Positions 33,888 through 43,363 are shown, counted from the stretch's first letter. The stretch is 64,000 nt of DNA from HXMU1420-13 sp965249965 (GCA_965249965.1 OZ252262.1:2976001-3040000), one strand, 5' to 3'. Notes: generated by a model not told the origin, from the sequence alone. Translations and numbers: made by a program.

Positions 33888-34757
33888 ATGAGCGTATTAG
33901 TTGGAAAAAACACACGCCTTGTTGTTCAGGGATTTACCGGAAGCGAAGGTAGTTTTCATGCAAGCCAAATGATTGAATATGGCACCACGGTTATTGGTGG
34001 AGTAACACCCGGTAAAGGTGGGCAAACTCACCTGGATCGACCCGTATTTAACACGGTTGCCGAAGCTGTTGAAAAAGAAGGTGCTAATACCTCTGTTATT
34101 TTTGTTCCCCCCGCATTTGCTGCTGACGCCATAACTGAAGCTGCGTTTGCAGGAATTAAAGTGATTATTGCCATCACAGAAGGTATCCCTGTAAAAGACA
34201 TGATTACTGCGAAACAAATTGTGAAAAGTCATGGCGCTACTTTAGTTGGGCCAAATTGCCCGGGCGTCATCACCCCGGGAGAAGCAAAAATTGGAATTAT
34301 GCCAGGGCATATTTTTACTCCTGGTACTGTCGGTTTGATTTCTCGTTCCGGGACTTTGACTTACGAAGCTGTTGACCAACTTTCTAAAGTTGGATTGGGA
34401 CAATCCACAGCTATTGGTATTGGTGGCGATCCTGTTATTGGAACCACGCACTTAGATGCTGTTAAGCTTTTTCAGGAAGATCCGGATACTGATTCAATTG
34501 TACTTATTGGTGAGATCGGTGGTTCAGCAGAAGAAGAAGCTGCAGCTTACATTAAAGAGCACGTTACAAAACCTGTAGTTGCTTTTATTGCAGGTTCAAC
34601 AGCTCCTCCCGGCCGTAGAATGGGTCATGCAGGTGCAATCATTGCTGGTGGAAAAGGAACAGCACAAGAAAAGAAAAAAGCACTAGCCGAAGCTGGGATT
34701 ACAGTTGTAGACAGCCCTGCTGATATCGGCGAAACCCTAAAAGGTGTGCTGGCATAA
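33888..34757 (+). CDS. sucD: Succinyl-CoA synthetase (ADP/GDP-forming) alpha subunit
   Basis: The 289-residue protein has a CoA-binding domain (VQGFTGSEGSFHASQMIEYG) and a ligase domain with GPNCPGVITPGEAKIGIMPG. The phosphohistidine loop is GRRMGHAGAIIAGGKGTA (His near 245). With SucC it converts succinyl-CoA to succinate plus ATP or GTP in the citric acid cycle. The sucC partner is not adjacent, so the two subunits are encoded apart in this genome. A strong terminator follows. Confidence 0.97.
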   Translation: MSVLVGKNTRLVVQGFTGSEGSFHASQMIEYGTTVIGGVTPGKGGQTHLDRPVFNTVAEAVEKEGANTSVIFVPPAFAADAITEAAFAGIKVIIAITEGIPVKDMITAKQIVKSHGATLVGPNCPGVITPGEAKIGIMPGHIFTPGTVGLISRSGTLTYEAVDQLSKVGLGQSTAIGIGGDPVIGTTHLDAVKLFQEDPDTDSIVLIGEIGGSAEEEAAAYIKEHVTKPVVAFIAGSTAPPGRRMGHAGAIIAGGKGTAQEKKKALAEAGITVVDSPADIGETLKGVLA

Positions 34758-34775
34758 CCAAATTAGATTGTATTT

Positions 34776-34812
34776 AAAAAAGCCTTCTTCATACCATGAG
34801 GAAGGCTTTTTT
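34776..34812 (+). terminator. Bidirectional rho-independent terminator after sucD
   Basis: Stem gccttcttcat / atgaggaaggc (one G-T pair) with a three-base loop is flanked by six A residues and six T residues, so it works in both directions. It lies between convergent sucD and glgC. Confidence 0.95.
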
Positions 34813-34835
34813 GTTATCTCTAACAGTGTTTAGTT

Positions 34836-36110
34836 CTACTGAATAGAAGTACCATTTGGAATAACTTTACCCTTTGGTACAATGATAATTCCATCTCTCA
34901 CATAGTGGTATTGATGATCACCATCCGGAAGGTGTTCCCCTCCTACTATTCGAACGTCATTTCCAATGCACACATTTTTATCAATAATGCAATTGCTTAT
35001 AAAACAACGTTGACCAATGCCCATAGCGGGTTTATCAGGTGATGCGTTATCAATAAATTCTTTGGATTGGTAATGATCGTTACCCATTATAATGGAATGC
35101 TCAACAGTGGTTCCTTTTCCAACCCTTGATCGTATACCAATCACTGATCGAACCATTCGGCTGGCTTCCACAATGGAGCCTTCAGCAACCAACGCATTTT
35201 CAAGTGTTGTGCCCATAATTTTTGAAGGTGGCAGTAAACGTGCACGAGTATATACTGTCTTTTTATTATCGTACATATTAAAAGCTGGCACCGTGTCTGC
35301 CATTTCTAAGTTCGCTTCAAAGAATGATTTAATGGTTCCAATATCTGTCCAGTACCCACCAAATTCATAGCTGCTTACTTTAAAACCTTCATCCAGCGTT
35401 TTTGGAATTATTTCCTTCCCGAAATCGGTAGCATCTGGATTTCGTTCAAGTAAATCTAACAGCGTTTTTCTGTTAAAGACATAAATACCCATCGAAGCCA
35501 GATAATGTCGCCCTTTACTAGCGTACTGCTCAGGTACTTTGGAACCCCAATCTTTGAGTTCTTCCAGCGATGGTTTTTCTGTAAAACTGTCAATTAACCC
35601 TTTATCATTGGTTTTCATAATTCCAAAACCGGTTGCATCGCTTGCGTCAACAGGTATAGTTGCAACAGTAAGGTGAGATTTATTTTCTTTGTGCCGTTTC
35701 ATGAGCATCCGATAATCCATTTGATATAATTGGTCACCGGAAAGTATCAGTACATGCTCATAACTATGGTTTTCGAGATGTCGAATACATTGACGAACTG
35801 CGTCTGCAGTCCCTTGAAACCAGTCAGGATTATCAGCAGTTTGCTCAGCGGCCAGAATATCAACAAAACCTTTACTAAACATGTCAAAATTAAAGGTGTT
35901 TTTGATATGCCGGTTTAACGAAGCAGAATTAAATTGAGTTAGTACGTAAATCCGGCGGATATCAGAATTCAAACAGTTTGAGATTGGGATGTCTACCAAT
36001 CGATATTTACCACCAACGGGTACTGCTGGTTTCGACCTATGCCCAGTTAAAGGAAATAATCGGCTTCCTCTTCCTCCTCCGAGTATAATTGCAATTGTAG
36101 AATCTTTCAT
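34836..36110 (-). CDS. glgC: Glucose-1-phosphate adenylyltransferase
   Basis: The 424-residue protein starts with the nucleotidyltransferase motif GGGRGSRLFPLTGHRSKPAV, then KYRLVDIPISNCLNS and WFQGTADAVRQ. The C-terminal part is a left-handed beta helix with hexapeptide-like turns. It makes ADP-glucose from glucose-1-phosphate and ATP, the committed step of glycogen synthesis. The upstream glgA gene ends eight bases before its start, so the two are co-transcribed. Confidence 0.95.
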   Translation of the reverse strand: MKDSTIAIILGGGRGSRLFPLTGHRSKPAVPVGGKYRLVDIPISNCLNSDIRRIYVLTQFNSASLNRHIKNTFNFDMFSKGFVDILAAEQTADNPDWFQGTADAVRQCIRHLENHSYEHVLILSGDQLYQMDYRMLMKRHKENKSHLTVATIPVDASDATGFGIMKTNDKGLIDSFTEKPSLEELKDWGSKVPEQYASKGRHYLASMGIYVFNRKTLLDLLERNPDATDFGKEIIPKTLDEGFKVSSYEFGGYWTDIGTIKSFFEANLEMADTVPAFNMYDNKKTVYTRARLLPPSKIMGTTLENALVAEGSIVEASRMVRSVIGIRSRVGKGTTVEHSIIMGNDHYQSKEFIDNASPDKPAMGIGQRCFISNCIIDKNVCIGNDVRIVGGEHLPDGDHQYHYVRDGIIIVPKGKVIPNGTSIQ

Positions 36111-36118
36111 GTTATCCC

Positions 36119-37561
36119 TTATTTCATTTTTAAAAGTTCGTTGTACATGTTTATGTATTCTTTTGCTGAGTTATTCCAGGAATAATCCAGCTTGGCAATA
36201 CGAGAAACCACTTTCTGTAAGTCTTTCTTATTCTTATAGAGTTCAATAGCTCTGATAATCGCATGTTCTGCTTCATGGAGCGCAAAGTCATCAAAACGAA
36301 AACCATATCCATTTCCCTCATCGATATCAATAACTGTATCGATAAGCCCACCTACCGACCTTACTATGGGAATAGTGCCATAGCGCATCGCAAACATCTG
36401 ATTAAGCCCACACGGCTCCACTCTTGACGGCATTAAAATAAAATCTGAGCCGGCATACATTTGATGTGCTAGCTTTTCGTTGTATTCCAGAGTTGCATCA
36501 AAATAGCCGAAGTGATCATTTTCAAGATGTGTAAAAATATCATGTAGAATTGGATCACCGGTACCGAGTAACACAAAATTAACCTCATGTTCGCTCAACA
36601 TGAAATTTCGAACTAAATCTGGCAATAAATCGGCTCCTTTCTCACGTACCAGACGCCCAATAAACGCAATGGTAGGTAGCTCGGGATTGAGCCCAAATTG
36701 TTCACATAGAACTTCTTTATTCTTCTTCTTACCTGATTTAATAGTTCGTGAACTAAAATTATGCTCAATTAAAGGGTCGGTTGCAGGATCCCATATTTCA
36801 CTATCAATTCCATTAACAATTCCACGCGATTTTGCAGCTTCTTGTTGGAATAAAGTTTCTAGCCCGCTTGATGCATACCCCAGTTCCTCCATGTAACTTT
36901 GTGAGACAGTACTTATTTGCCATGCACATTTTAGTGCCGATGCCAAAGAATTAAGTTGTCCATTCCATTCCAATAACCCATAATTTTGTGGAATAAAAGG
37001 TGGAATAGTATCCGCATGCATCATCGAATTTTGGCCTTGATACTCCGCATTATGCACAGTGATGATACTCGGCACATCTTCTAGTAAACTAAACCGAACA
37101 CTTTGTTTCATCATAAAAGGAACTAAGCCGGTATGGTGATCATGACAATGAATTACATCCGGAGTTTTATGGAAAGTTCGAATCCATTCCAGAGCTGCAA
37201 TTTGAAATGATAGTGCTCGTTCAAATTCATCCCAATAGCCATGACCTGACCATGGATCAATATATACACCTGGTCGATCGAAACGTCCAGGAATATCAAT
37301 TACATATAATGGAAATCCAAGTTTATTGCTGGATTCTTTAAATATTTTAAAATTAAAATAATTATGTCCTAATGGCGCTGATGCCTCCCACACAAAATCA
37401 TACTCTTGCTCTTCAAGCCAGGGAGTTTTGTACTTGGGGATAATGACTTCACAAAACTCTCCCTGTTTGTTTAGATATTTTGGTAGAGATCCTACCACGT
37501 CTCCTAATCCACCGGCTTTTGCCGCCGGATAACATTCTGCGCTCAGATGAATTATATGCAT
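36119..37561 (-). CDS. glgA: Glycogen synthase (GT5)
   Basis: The 480-residue protein has the N-terminal AKAGGLGDVVGSLPK motif that binds ADP-glucose. The C-terminal retaining-transferase part has FIGRLVREKGADLL, MPSRVEPCGLNQMFAMRYGT and GGLIDTV. It extends alpha-1,4-glucan chains. It is the first gene of a glgA-glgC operon. Confidence 0.95.
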   Translation of the reverse strand: MHIIHLSAECYPAAKAGGLGDVVGSLPKYLNKQGEFCEVIIPKYKTPWLEEQEYDFVWEASAPLGHNYFNFKIFKESSNKLGFPLYVIDIPGRFDRPGVYIDPWSGHGYWDEFERALSFQIAALEWIRTFHKTPDVIHCHDHHTGLVPFMMKQSVRFSLLEDVPSIITVHNAEYQGQNSMMHADTIPPFIPQNYGLLEWNGQLNSLASALKCAWQISTVSQSYMEELGYASSGLETLFQQEAAKSRGIVNGIDSEIWDPATDPLIEHNFSSRTIKSGKKKNKEVLCEQFGLNPELPTIAFIGRLVREKGADLLPDLVRNFMLSEHEVNFVLLGTGDPILHDIFTHLENDHFGYFDATLEYNEKLAHQMYAGSDFILMPSRVEPCGLNQMFAMRYGTIPIVRSVGGLIDTVIDIDEGNGYGFRFDDFALHEAEHAIIRAIELYKNKKDLQKVVSRIAKLDYSWNNSAKEYINMYNELLKMK

Positions 37562-37588
37562 ATTTTTATGTAACCCATTGTAATACTC

Positions 37589-37607
37589 TTCGTAGTTCCG
37601 CTACGAA
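37589..37607. repeat. Perfect inverted repeat in the glgA/ABC intergenic space
   Basis: ttcgtag / ctacgaa flank a ttccg loop. It lies 27 bases upstream of glgA on its template side and 89 bases before the ABC gene. It may be a dispersed palindromic element or a regulator site; no T-run follows it, so it is not a clear terminator. Confidence 0.6.
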
Positions 37608-37695
37608 TAGAAATAAGAAAACTTTGATGATCTTGCAACGGATATGTGTAGCTTCTACAAAGTTTTATAGAAAGTTAAACTAAAATTATAAATGC

Positions 37696-38616
37696 ATGGA
37701 AATTATTCATTTAGAAGAGGTATCAAAGGCATTTGGCAAGAATAAGGCAGTAAGCGAGGTTAGCTTTAGCGTAGAAAAGGGTAGAATTTTTGGATTATTA
37801 GGGCCAAATGGTGCCGGTAAAACCACAACCATTAGAATGATTAACAATATTTTGGCACCAGATTCTGGTTCAATTACTATTAATGGGCAGATAGCCAGTC
37901 CACACACTCAAAAAATGATTGGCTATATGCCGGAAGAGCGTGGTTTGTATAAAAAAATGAAGGTTGGTGAACAACTATTATATCTCACACAACTAAAAGG
38001 GATGGAAATCTCAGCTGCAAAAAAAGCCATCGATTTTTGGTTAGACCGATTCGAAGCTTCCGACTGGAAAAAGAAAGAAGTTGGTGAATTATCAAAAGGG
38101 ATGTCTCAAAAAATTCAGTTCATCGCAACAATAGCGCACGACCCTGATATTTACATCTTTGATGAACCCTTTTCGGGTCTTGATCCGATCAATAGTGAAA
38201 CTCTTAAAGAAGTGATCATCGAACTTCGTGGAAAAGGTAAAACGATTTTATTTTCCACTCACCGCATGGAACAGGTTGAACAAATGTGTGATGACATCTG
38301 CCTGTTTAATAAAGGTAAAACAGTACTGCAGGGTGATTTAAGGGAAGTAAAGTCCTCCTTTGGCAAAAACACCATTAATTTAGAATTTGAAGGTGATGGG
38401 TCATTCTTAGACCAACTTGAAGGTGTTCGAATAAACAATCGTTCTACCAATTTTGCTGAGATTCGTGTACTCAATGGACAAAATATGCAGGAAATTTTAC
38501 ACCTGGCCATTGATCATGCCGAAATACATAAATTTGAGCGGGTTCAACCTTCGTTAAATGAGATTTTTATTTCTACGGTTGGAGAAGATAACCTTCAAAA
38601 TGAGGAGGTAGCTTAA
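37696..38616 (+). CDS. ABC transporter ATP-binding protein (NatA-like)
   Basis: The 306-residue protein has Walker A LLGPNGAGKTTTIRMINN, signature LSKGMSQKIQFIATI, Walker B IYIFDEPFSGLDP and the switch His in FSTHRMEQ. The C-terminal domain of about 70 residues (after residue 220) is typical for ABC-2 type exporters. The permease gene starts one base after its stop. The sequence resembles the NatA sodium exporter ATPase, but the substrate is not proven. Confidence 0.93.
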   Translation: MEIIHLEEVSKAFGKNKAVSEVSFSVEKGRIFGLLGPNGAGKTTTIRMINNILAPDSGSITINGQIASPHTQKMIGYMPEERGLYKKMKVGEQLLYLTQLKGMEISAAKKAIDFWLDRFEASDWKKKEVGELSKGMSQKIQFIATIAHDPDIYIFDEPFSGLDPINSETLKEVIIELRGKGKTILFSTHRMEQVEQMCDDICLFNKGKTVLQGDLREVKSSFGKNTINLEFEGDGSFLDQLEGVRINNRSTNFAEIRVLNGQNMQEILHLAIDHAEIHKFERVQPSLNEIFISTVGEDNLQNEEVA

Positions 38617-38617
38617 C

Positions 38618-39913
38618 ATGGATTTTGGTAAAATTTTATTAGTCTTAAAACGCGAATACTTAACTCGTGTGAAAACGAAGTCTTTCATCCTCTCTACCCT
38701 TCTAACCCCCCTTGCTTTCGTTTTGATGATGGCAATAGTAGTGTATTTATCAGTTTCGGAAGGTGAAGTTCAAAGATCAGTGGGTGTGATTGATGAAACA
38801 GGAGTTCTAATTGAAAATCTTCAGGAACAAAATCCTGCTCGTTATTACGATGTTTCTGACTTGTCTACCGATAGTATCCGCGCTAATGTATTGAGCGGTG
38901 AACTCGACGGCTATATCGTTCTAAATGATCAGAATGTTGAGAACATTGAAGAACCAACTTTAGTATACGGTGGTGCCGGTGGTATTAGTTTTATTGAATC
39001 CGTTGAGTCGGACATCAGACGGGTACTACGCGAAGAACGATTGGCGAGAAGTAATGTATCCGATGAAGTGCGTGCTATCTTCGAAACCCGATATAATATC
39101 GATTCCATTAAATTAACTGAAGAAGGTGAGACTGAAGACAATGCTATTTTTGGCGCAATCTTTGGTTTCATACTAGGACTGCTAATTTTTATTGGTGTAT
39201 TCGGATATGGAGCGGTGCTTATGCGCAGTGTCATCGAGGAAAAAACCAATCGTATTGTAGAAGTAATTGCGTCATCCGTAAAACCCATTGAACTAATGCT
39301 AGGTAAATTATTCGGCATTTGTGCTCTGGCAATTACACAATTTGGCATATGGATAGTGTCGTATGTGGGGTTATCTATCGCAGCTGCTCCGGTTGCAGCG
39401 ATTTTCCTAAATGCACAGACAGCAAATTTACCACCAGAGGCTTTAGAAGCTTCTGCTAGTTTCGATCCATCAAAGCTAGAAGCTTTTGTAGTTGACCCAA
39501 TTATTTTTGTCTACTTCTTCGTGTTTTTCATTATTGGATTTTTGATTTATGCCGGAATATTTGCCGCTATTGGAGCTGCTGTAGACTCTGAACAGGATAC
39601 TCAGCAATTCATGCTCCCGGTTATGGCTCCAATTATGATTGGTTATTTCTTAAACCTTAGAGTGATGGAAAACCCTGATTCAACCGTTGCTGTAATAGCG
39701 AGTATGTTTCCACTTACAGCACCAATCAACATGGTCTCAAGGATTGCAGCCACGCAAGTACCTTTCATTCAGATTCTTGCTTCTCTTACACTCATGATCC
39801 TCACGTTTATGGGATTAATGTGGTTGGCAGCTAAAATCTACCGAGTCGGTATTCTAATGTACGGCAAAAAGCCTTCTTACAAAGAACTTGCCAAATGGAT
39901 TCGACAGGGCTAA
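38618..39913 (+). CDS. ABC-2 type permease (NatB-like)
   Basis: The 431-residue protein begins KREYLTRVKTKSFILSTLLT, the usual start of NatB/YhaP-like permeases. A first membrane helix (about 22-45), a large outside domain (about 46-180) and five to six further helices follow, with MRSVIEEKTNRIVEVIASSV between them. It forms the membrane part of the exporter with the preceding ATPase. A long hairpin terminator follows. Confidence 0.92.
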   Translation: MDFGKILLVLKREYLTRVKTKSFILSTLLTPLAFVLMMAIVVYLSVSEGEVQRSVGVIDETGVLIENLQEQNPARYYDVSDLSTDSIRANVLSGELDGYIVLNDQNVENIEEPTLVYGGAGGISFIESVESDIRRVLREERLARSNVSDEVRAIFETRYNIDSIKLTEEGETEDNAIFGAIFGFILGLLIFIGVFGYGAVLMRSVIEEKTNRIVEVIASSVKPIELMLGKLFGICALAITQFGIWIVSYVGLSIAAAPVAAIFLNAQTANLPPEALEASASFDPSKLEAFVVDPIIFVYFFVFFIIGFLIYAGIFAAIGAAVDSEQDTQQFMLPVMAPIMIGYFLNLRVMENPDSTVAVIASMFPLTAPINMVSRIAATQVPFIQILASLTLMILTFMGLMWLAAKIYRVGILMYGKKPSYKELAKWIRQG

Positions 39914-39937
39914 AGATCTAAAAATACTTCGTAGGAT

Positions 39938-39996
39938 AGTTGCAGAGCAACAAAGCTTATGGTATCCAGGCTTAGATGCTCTGTAACTTTCTTTTA
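39938..39996 (+). terminator. Long hairpin terminator after the ABC permease
   Basis: agttgcagagca (39938-39949) pairs with tgctctgtaact (39977-39988), with one G-T pair. An inner aagctt/aggctt stem extends it. The run tttctttt follows on the plus strand, reaching the stop of the convergent gene. Confidence 0.8.
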
Positions 39997-42297
39997 ATCG
40001 GCAAGTTCTTCTTTTATTCCTTCAATCATTATAAGAACACGAGGGTCGAACTCGTCCACTTCGGCAGAACTCACAAATACAAGTGCTTCTGAAGAAGATT
40101 TAAATCGGGCTGCATGTTCTACTGCCCAGAAACGAATTCTCGGATCTCTATCATTCACAAGCTCATCAAGTCGGTTGTTCCAGTTTTCTGAGTTTGTATC
40201 AAAAAGACTCAAATATTCGAGAGCCGCTTTACGAATGGCGTAGGTATTATCGGATGAAAGAAATTCCGTTGCAATAGAAAGAGCCAATTCATTTTGATGC
40301 AGGCTGTCGGCTGCAGACAATACCATCAGGGTTTTAAAACCAACAGTATCTCGCCGTTCTACAGATCTAAGTAGAGATTCCATTTCTGAAGTAGATGCCA
40401 GTTCATTTAAAACGTTAAGCCCTGTTTCGAATAACTCACCTTCAGATCTAATTACCTTTGAGCTTAAACTAGAACGCACATATTCGTTGGTAGGATAATT
40501 TTTCAATGCCATAATCGAGGCAAGTTGAATAGCTTGGGAGTCGTTTGATAATCCTGCAATAAATTGTTCTTCTGTACCGGTTGCTCCATTCGTAATAGCT
40601 GCCAAAGACCCATAAATCGCAGCAATAACTTCATCATTTTCTTCAAATGAAAGGATGTCGGAAAGTGCTAGTTGCAAATCTGGGTTTGCTGAGTGATTGA
40701 CAAGTAAATTAGCGGCGGCTATTCTATTGCCTGGGTCATCACTTCTCAATTGATTGAGTAAATAAAACAAAGGAGCTTCACTTATCTCCAGATTTTCGAT
40801 CTCATAATCGGCTGATTCGAAGGTCACAAACTCTGTGGTTACGGGAATTGAAATCGTAACAGAATCCACCAACCCGGTGAATGTAATTTCACTAGAGCTT
40901 ACCGCATCAAATTGATGAGCAATCATGGAAATAGAATGCAGTTGATCCCCTTCTCCCTCAATTAATTGAAAAGCGAGTGTGATTTCTGATTCAATCTCAT
41001 CTAGATTAACATCCATAGCATATTTTGCCGGCGAGGAATCAGAGACCACTGCAGATGAACTTTGTGATGGAACTGGATTGTAATTCGGTATTCCTGTCTG
41101 TTGATACCAAACTTCGGCATAGTCGTCAAAATCAATCAACCCAGCGAAGGATCGCATAAAACCAGTTAAGCTTTGATCAATAGTTTGAGTAAATGTTATG
41201 GACTGTTTTTTGTAACTCTCCTGCCATTTATTCCAGTCCTCAATCATTATTAATGAATCTGGATTTTCGATAATTGCAGATGAATCCATTAACTGAAAAT
41301 GTAAACTTGTTGAAAGCAATCCATTTTCACCCTCATTTTCCAGATTTAAGTATTGCTCCGTCCGCTGATATTCCCCAAACCATTGAGCATACATTCCTCG
41401 TGCTAATTGATGGTCAAGTTTTCCAAGCCGATCAAATAAATAAATCGTGCCTGTTCCATGAGTTCGTTCCATCCAAAAATTATCCTCTAATTGCACAATA
41501 TTTAATGCTGGCCACGGATACTCGAATGAAAGCACATCTTCGATTTCTTTTTTTAGACGGGCCGCTTCTACCACTAAATTTGTTGCTTCTTCTTGTCTAT
41601 TTGATGGATGAAATATTCGAATTTTAGTGAATCCGGCAGTTAGTTCGCTGATTAAAAAATTTCCACTTACAAACCCTAATCCTGTAGCCGGAACTTGTTC
41701 ATCCGACGACCATCTAACTCTTTTTTTTGTAGCAGAAACCGGACTTGTTTCCCCAAGTTCTCCGTTAAAAAAGACTTCATGATCATTGGGGATATCAAAA
41801 GATGCATTAAAAGTGAACGTCTCTCTAGGATGATCAAAACCGGGCAACCAATGTCTATGAGCCAGTGGATTCATTGAAGAGAAAAAAGAGCCCTTTGAAC
41901 TTTTATGTAAACCAAATTTCGAAGTGCTTTGCCAGGCAATAGTAAGTTCCAACTTATCACCTGCATTCAATGTATCATTTAAAGTAATGAACAAACTATC
42001 TGCATTTACTTTGAATTCCAGATCTTCATCAGCACTCGTTATTTGATCTAGAGATAACTCCCCGGAATGCAACTGTAATTCGGTTACATTTTGGATCTTA
42101 GAGGTTATCGAATACATTACTACCCCATTTACTAAATGCTGATCGGACTCTATCTCAAGCTGAATTTCAGCATGTGTAATATCAAACGGATGATACGGGT
42201 GCGATGGGTAGTCGAAGGTAATATCTTCACAAGTCTGAAAGTAAGAAAAGACAGAAATCAGCAGTGTAAGAAAAACAGAATATGGTGCTCTGATCAT
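39994..42297 (-). CDS. M1 aminopeptidase-like protein without zinc motif, HEAT-like C-terminus
   Basis: The 767-residue product has a signal peptide (about 1-22). An N-terminal beta-saddle domain (about 35-225) is like that of M1 aminopeptidases (FGLHKSSKGSFFSSMNPLAHRHWLPGFDHP in parts). A middle domain aligns with the catalytic domain but lacks its key residues. The HExxH place reads R300-G-M-Y-A304 before QWFGE, and GAMEN is replaced by an FWMERT stretch. The last 240 residues contain HEAT-like helical pairs (DPGNRIAAANLLVNH, DPRIRFWAVEHAARF). It is probably a non-catalytic exported scaffold derived from an M1 peptidase (inference). It overlaps the upstream gene as TAATG. Confidence 0.75.
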   Translation of the reverse strand: MIRAPYSVFLTLLISVFSYFQTCEDITFDYPSHPYHPFDITHAEIQLEIESDQHLVNGVVMYSITSKIQNVTELQLHSGELSLDQITSADEDLEFKVNADSLFITLNDTLNAGDKLELTIAWQSTSKFGLHKSSKGSFFSSMNPLAHRHWLPGFDHPRETFTFNASFDIPNDHEVFFNGELGETSPVSATKKRVRWSSDEQVPATGLGFVSGNFLISELTAGFTKIRIFHPSNRQEEATNLVVEAARLKKEIEDVLSFEYPWPALNIVQLEDNFWMERTHGTGTIYLFDRLGKLDHQLARGMYAQWFGEYQRTEQYLNLENEGENGLLSTSLHFQLMDSSAIIENPDSLIMIEDWNKWQESYKKQSITFTQTIDQSLTGFMRSFAGLIDFDDYAEVWYQQTGIPNYNPVPSQSSSAVVSDSSPAKYAMDVNLDEIESEITLAFQLIEGEGDQLHSISMIAHQFDAVSSSEITFTGLVDSVTISIPVTTEFVTFESADYEIENLEISEAPLFYLLNQLRSDDPGNRIAAANLLVNHSANPDLQLALSDILSFEENDEVIAAIYGSLAAITNGATGTEEQFIAGLSNDSQAIQLASIMALKNYPTNEYVRSSLSSKVIRSEGELFETGLNVLNELASTSEMESLLRSVERRDTVGFKTLMVLSAADSLHQNELALSIATEFLSSDNTYAIRKAALEYLSLFDTNSENWNNRLDELVNDRDPRIRFWAVEHAARFKSSSEALVFVSSAEVDEFDPRVLIMIEGIKEELAD

Positions 42298-43073
42298 TAA
42301 TTTTTATGTGCTTCAAAAATTGCTTTAACCTGAGGATAAAGTACTTTATTTGTAGAAAACCCATTACCTGAGTGAATGGTTTCTACTCCATTAGTATCAC
42401 TAAAGATCCCACCCGCTTCACGTAATACAGGCAATAAAGCGGCTGCATCCCAGATATTTAAGATTGGATCGAACATGATGTCGGCCCGCCCGATGGCTAC
42501 CATCATATGACCGTAGGCATCGCCCCAGGTTCTGTGGAGTTTTGTTTTCGCCATGAGGTCCTGAAATTGTGGTTCCATCCCACATTCCTGGAAACGTCGG
42601 ATTTCGGTCACCAGAAAAGTAGCATCCTTCATGTTTTCAGTGGCGCGTACGGAAACCGGTTTATCATTTAGCGTAACCCCTAATCCAATACCAGCGGCAC
42701 AAAGTTCATCTAAAGCCGGGGCATTTATCACGCCAACTACGGGTTCATTGTTAATCATAATGCCAATTAACGTGGTATAAAACGGTACACCATGGATAAA
42801 TGACTTGGTACCATCTATAGGGTCTAGCACCCATTGAATTGGGCTTTCTTCGTTGGTTCTGCCATACTCTTCCCCAATAATGCCATGGTCGGGATATCTT
42901 TTCAAAATTTCTTCTCGAATAACCTGCTCGGTTTCACGATCAGCGATGGTAACGGGAGAATCGTCTTCTTTACTTATGACCTCAAAATCTTGTTTAAAGT
43001 ACTTTAGAGTATGCTTACCTCCGATAAAAGCAATTTCTTTCGCTGCCTGAAGTAGCTCTTTGATGTCTGCCAT
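42297..43073 (-). CDS. Inositol-monophosphatase-family phosphatase (HisN-like)
   Basis: The 258-residue protein has the metal motifs GEEYG, DPIDGTKSF and WDAAALLPVLREAGG of the IMPase superfamily. The FIHGVPFYTTLIGI segment is typical of the group that includes histidinol-phosphate phosphatase HisN. These Mg-dependent enzymes remove phosphate from small cyclic or linear alcohols. No histidine genes are nearby, so the substrate is open (histidinol phosphate, inositol phosphate or PAP). Confidence 0.9.
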   Translation of the reverse strand: MADIKELLQAAKEIAFIGGKHTLKYFKQDFEVISKEDDSPVTIADRETEQVIREEILKRYPDHGIIGEEYGRTNEESPIQWVLDPIDGTKSFIHGVPFYTTLIGIMINNEPVVGVINAPALDELCAAGIGLGVTLNDKPVSVRATENMKDATFLVTEIRRFQECGMEPQFQDLMAKTKLHRTWGDAYGHMMVAIGRADIMFDPILNIWDAAALLPVLREAGGIFSDTNGVETIHSGNGFSTNKVLYPQVKAIFEAHKN

Positions 43074-43172
43074 GGATAGATGTATAGTTTTGATGAGTGA
43101 ATTAAATGTGAGGCTTTAAAAATACTGAATAATTGAGCGAAGTATCTTTTAAAATTTTCCCAAATAGAAAAA

Positions 43173-43196
43173 GGGCACACCGTTCAAAGTGTACCC
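43173..43196 (-). terminator. Orphan terminator belonging to a lost gene
   Basis: gggcacac / gtgtaccc (one mismatch) forms a hairpin. On the minus strand it is followed by TTTTTCTATTT. No intact gene ends here; the preceding 42 bases look like the 3' end of a porin gene. Confidence 0.75.
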
Positions 43197-43216
43197 TTTG
43201 GTTAATAGAGGTATTT

Positions 43217-43258
43217 TTAGAAAGCGATCACAGCTTCTATTACCATACTAAAACTATC
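43217..43258 (-). pseudogene. Remnant of the 3' end of a porin gene
   Basis: Read on the minus strand the segment encodes DSFSMVIEAVIAF and a stop. This matches the end of the intact porin at 48311 (DGFMIEAVIGF, stop). An in-frame stop lies five codons upstream, and no more of the gene is left. The 354-base gap between 43074 and 43427 otherwise holds only the terminator, a leader-like stretch and a palindrome. Confidence 0.65.
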
Positions 43259-43347
43259 TACTGCTCACTTCAGGGTAGGTTTATTTAATGAAGAAAGTGT
43301 GAAGAAAAAATCAGATTAGCGTAAACATCAATTATTTAGACCTCTTC

Positions 43348-43363
43348 TAGCATTCAAATGCTA
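43348..43363. promoter_or_regulatory. Perfect palindrome upstream of GVYNP-repeat lipoprotein
   Basis: tagcatt and aatgcta flank a two-base spacer. The site is 65 bases before the start codon of the next gene, a normal place for a dimeric regulator's operator. No regulator is identified. Confidence 0.45.

Noticed and set aside
34836..37561. A full glycogen operon
   Set aside because: Only glgC and glgA are present; branching enzyme and phosphorylase are not in the window.
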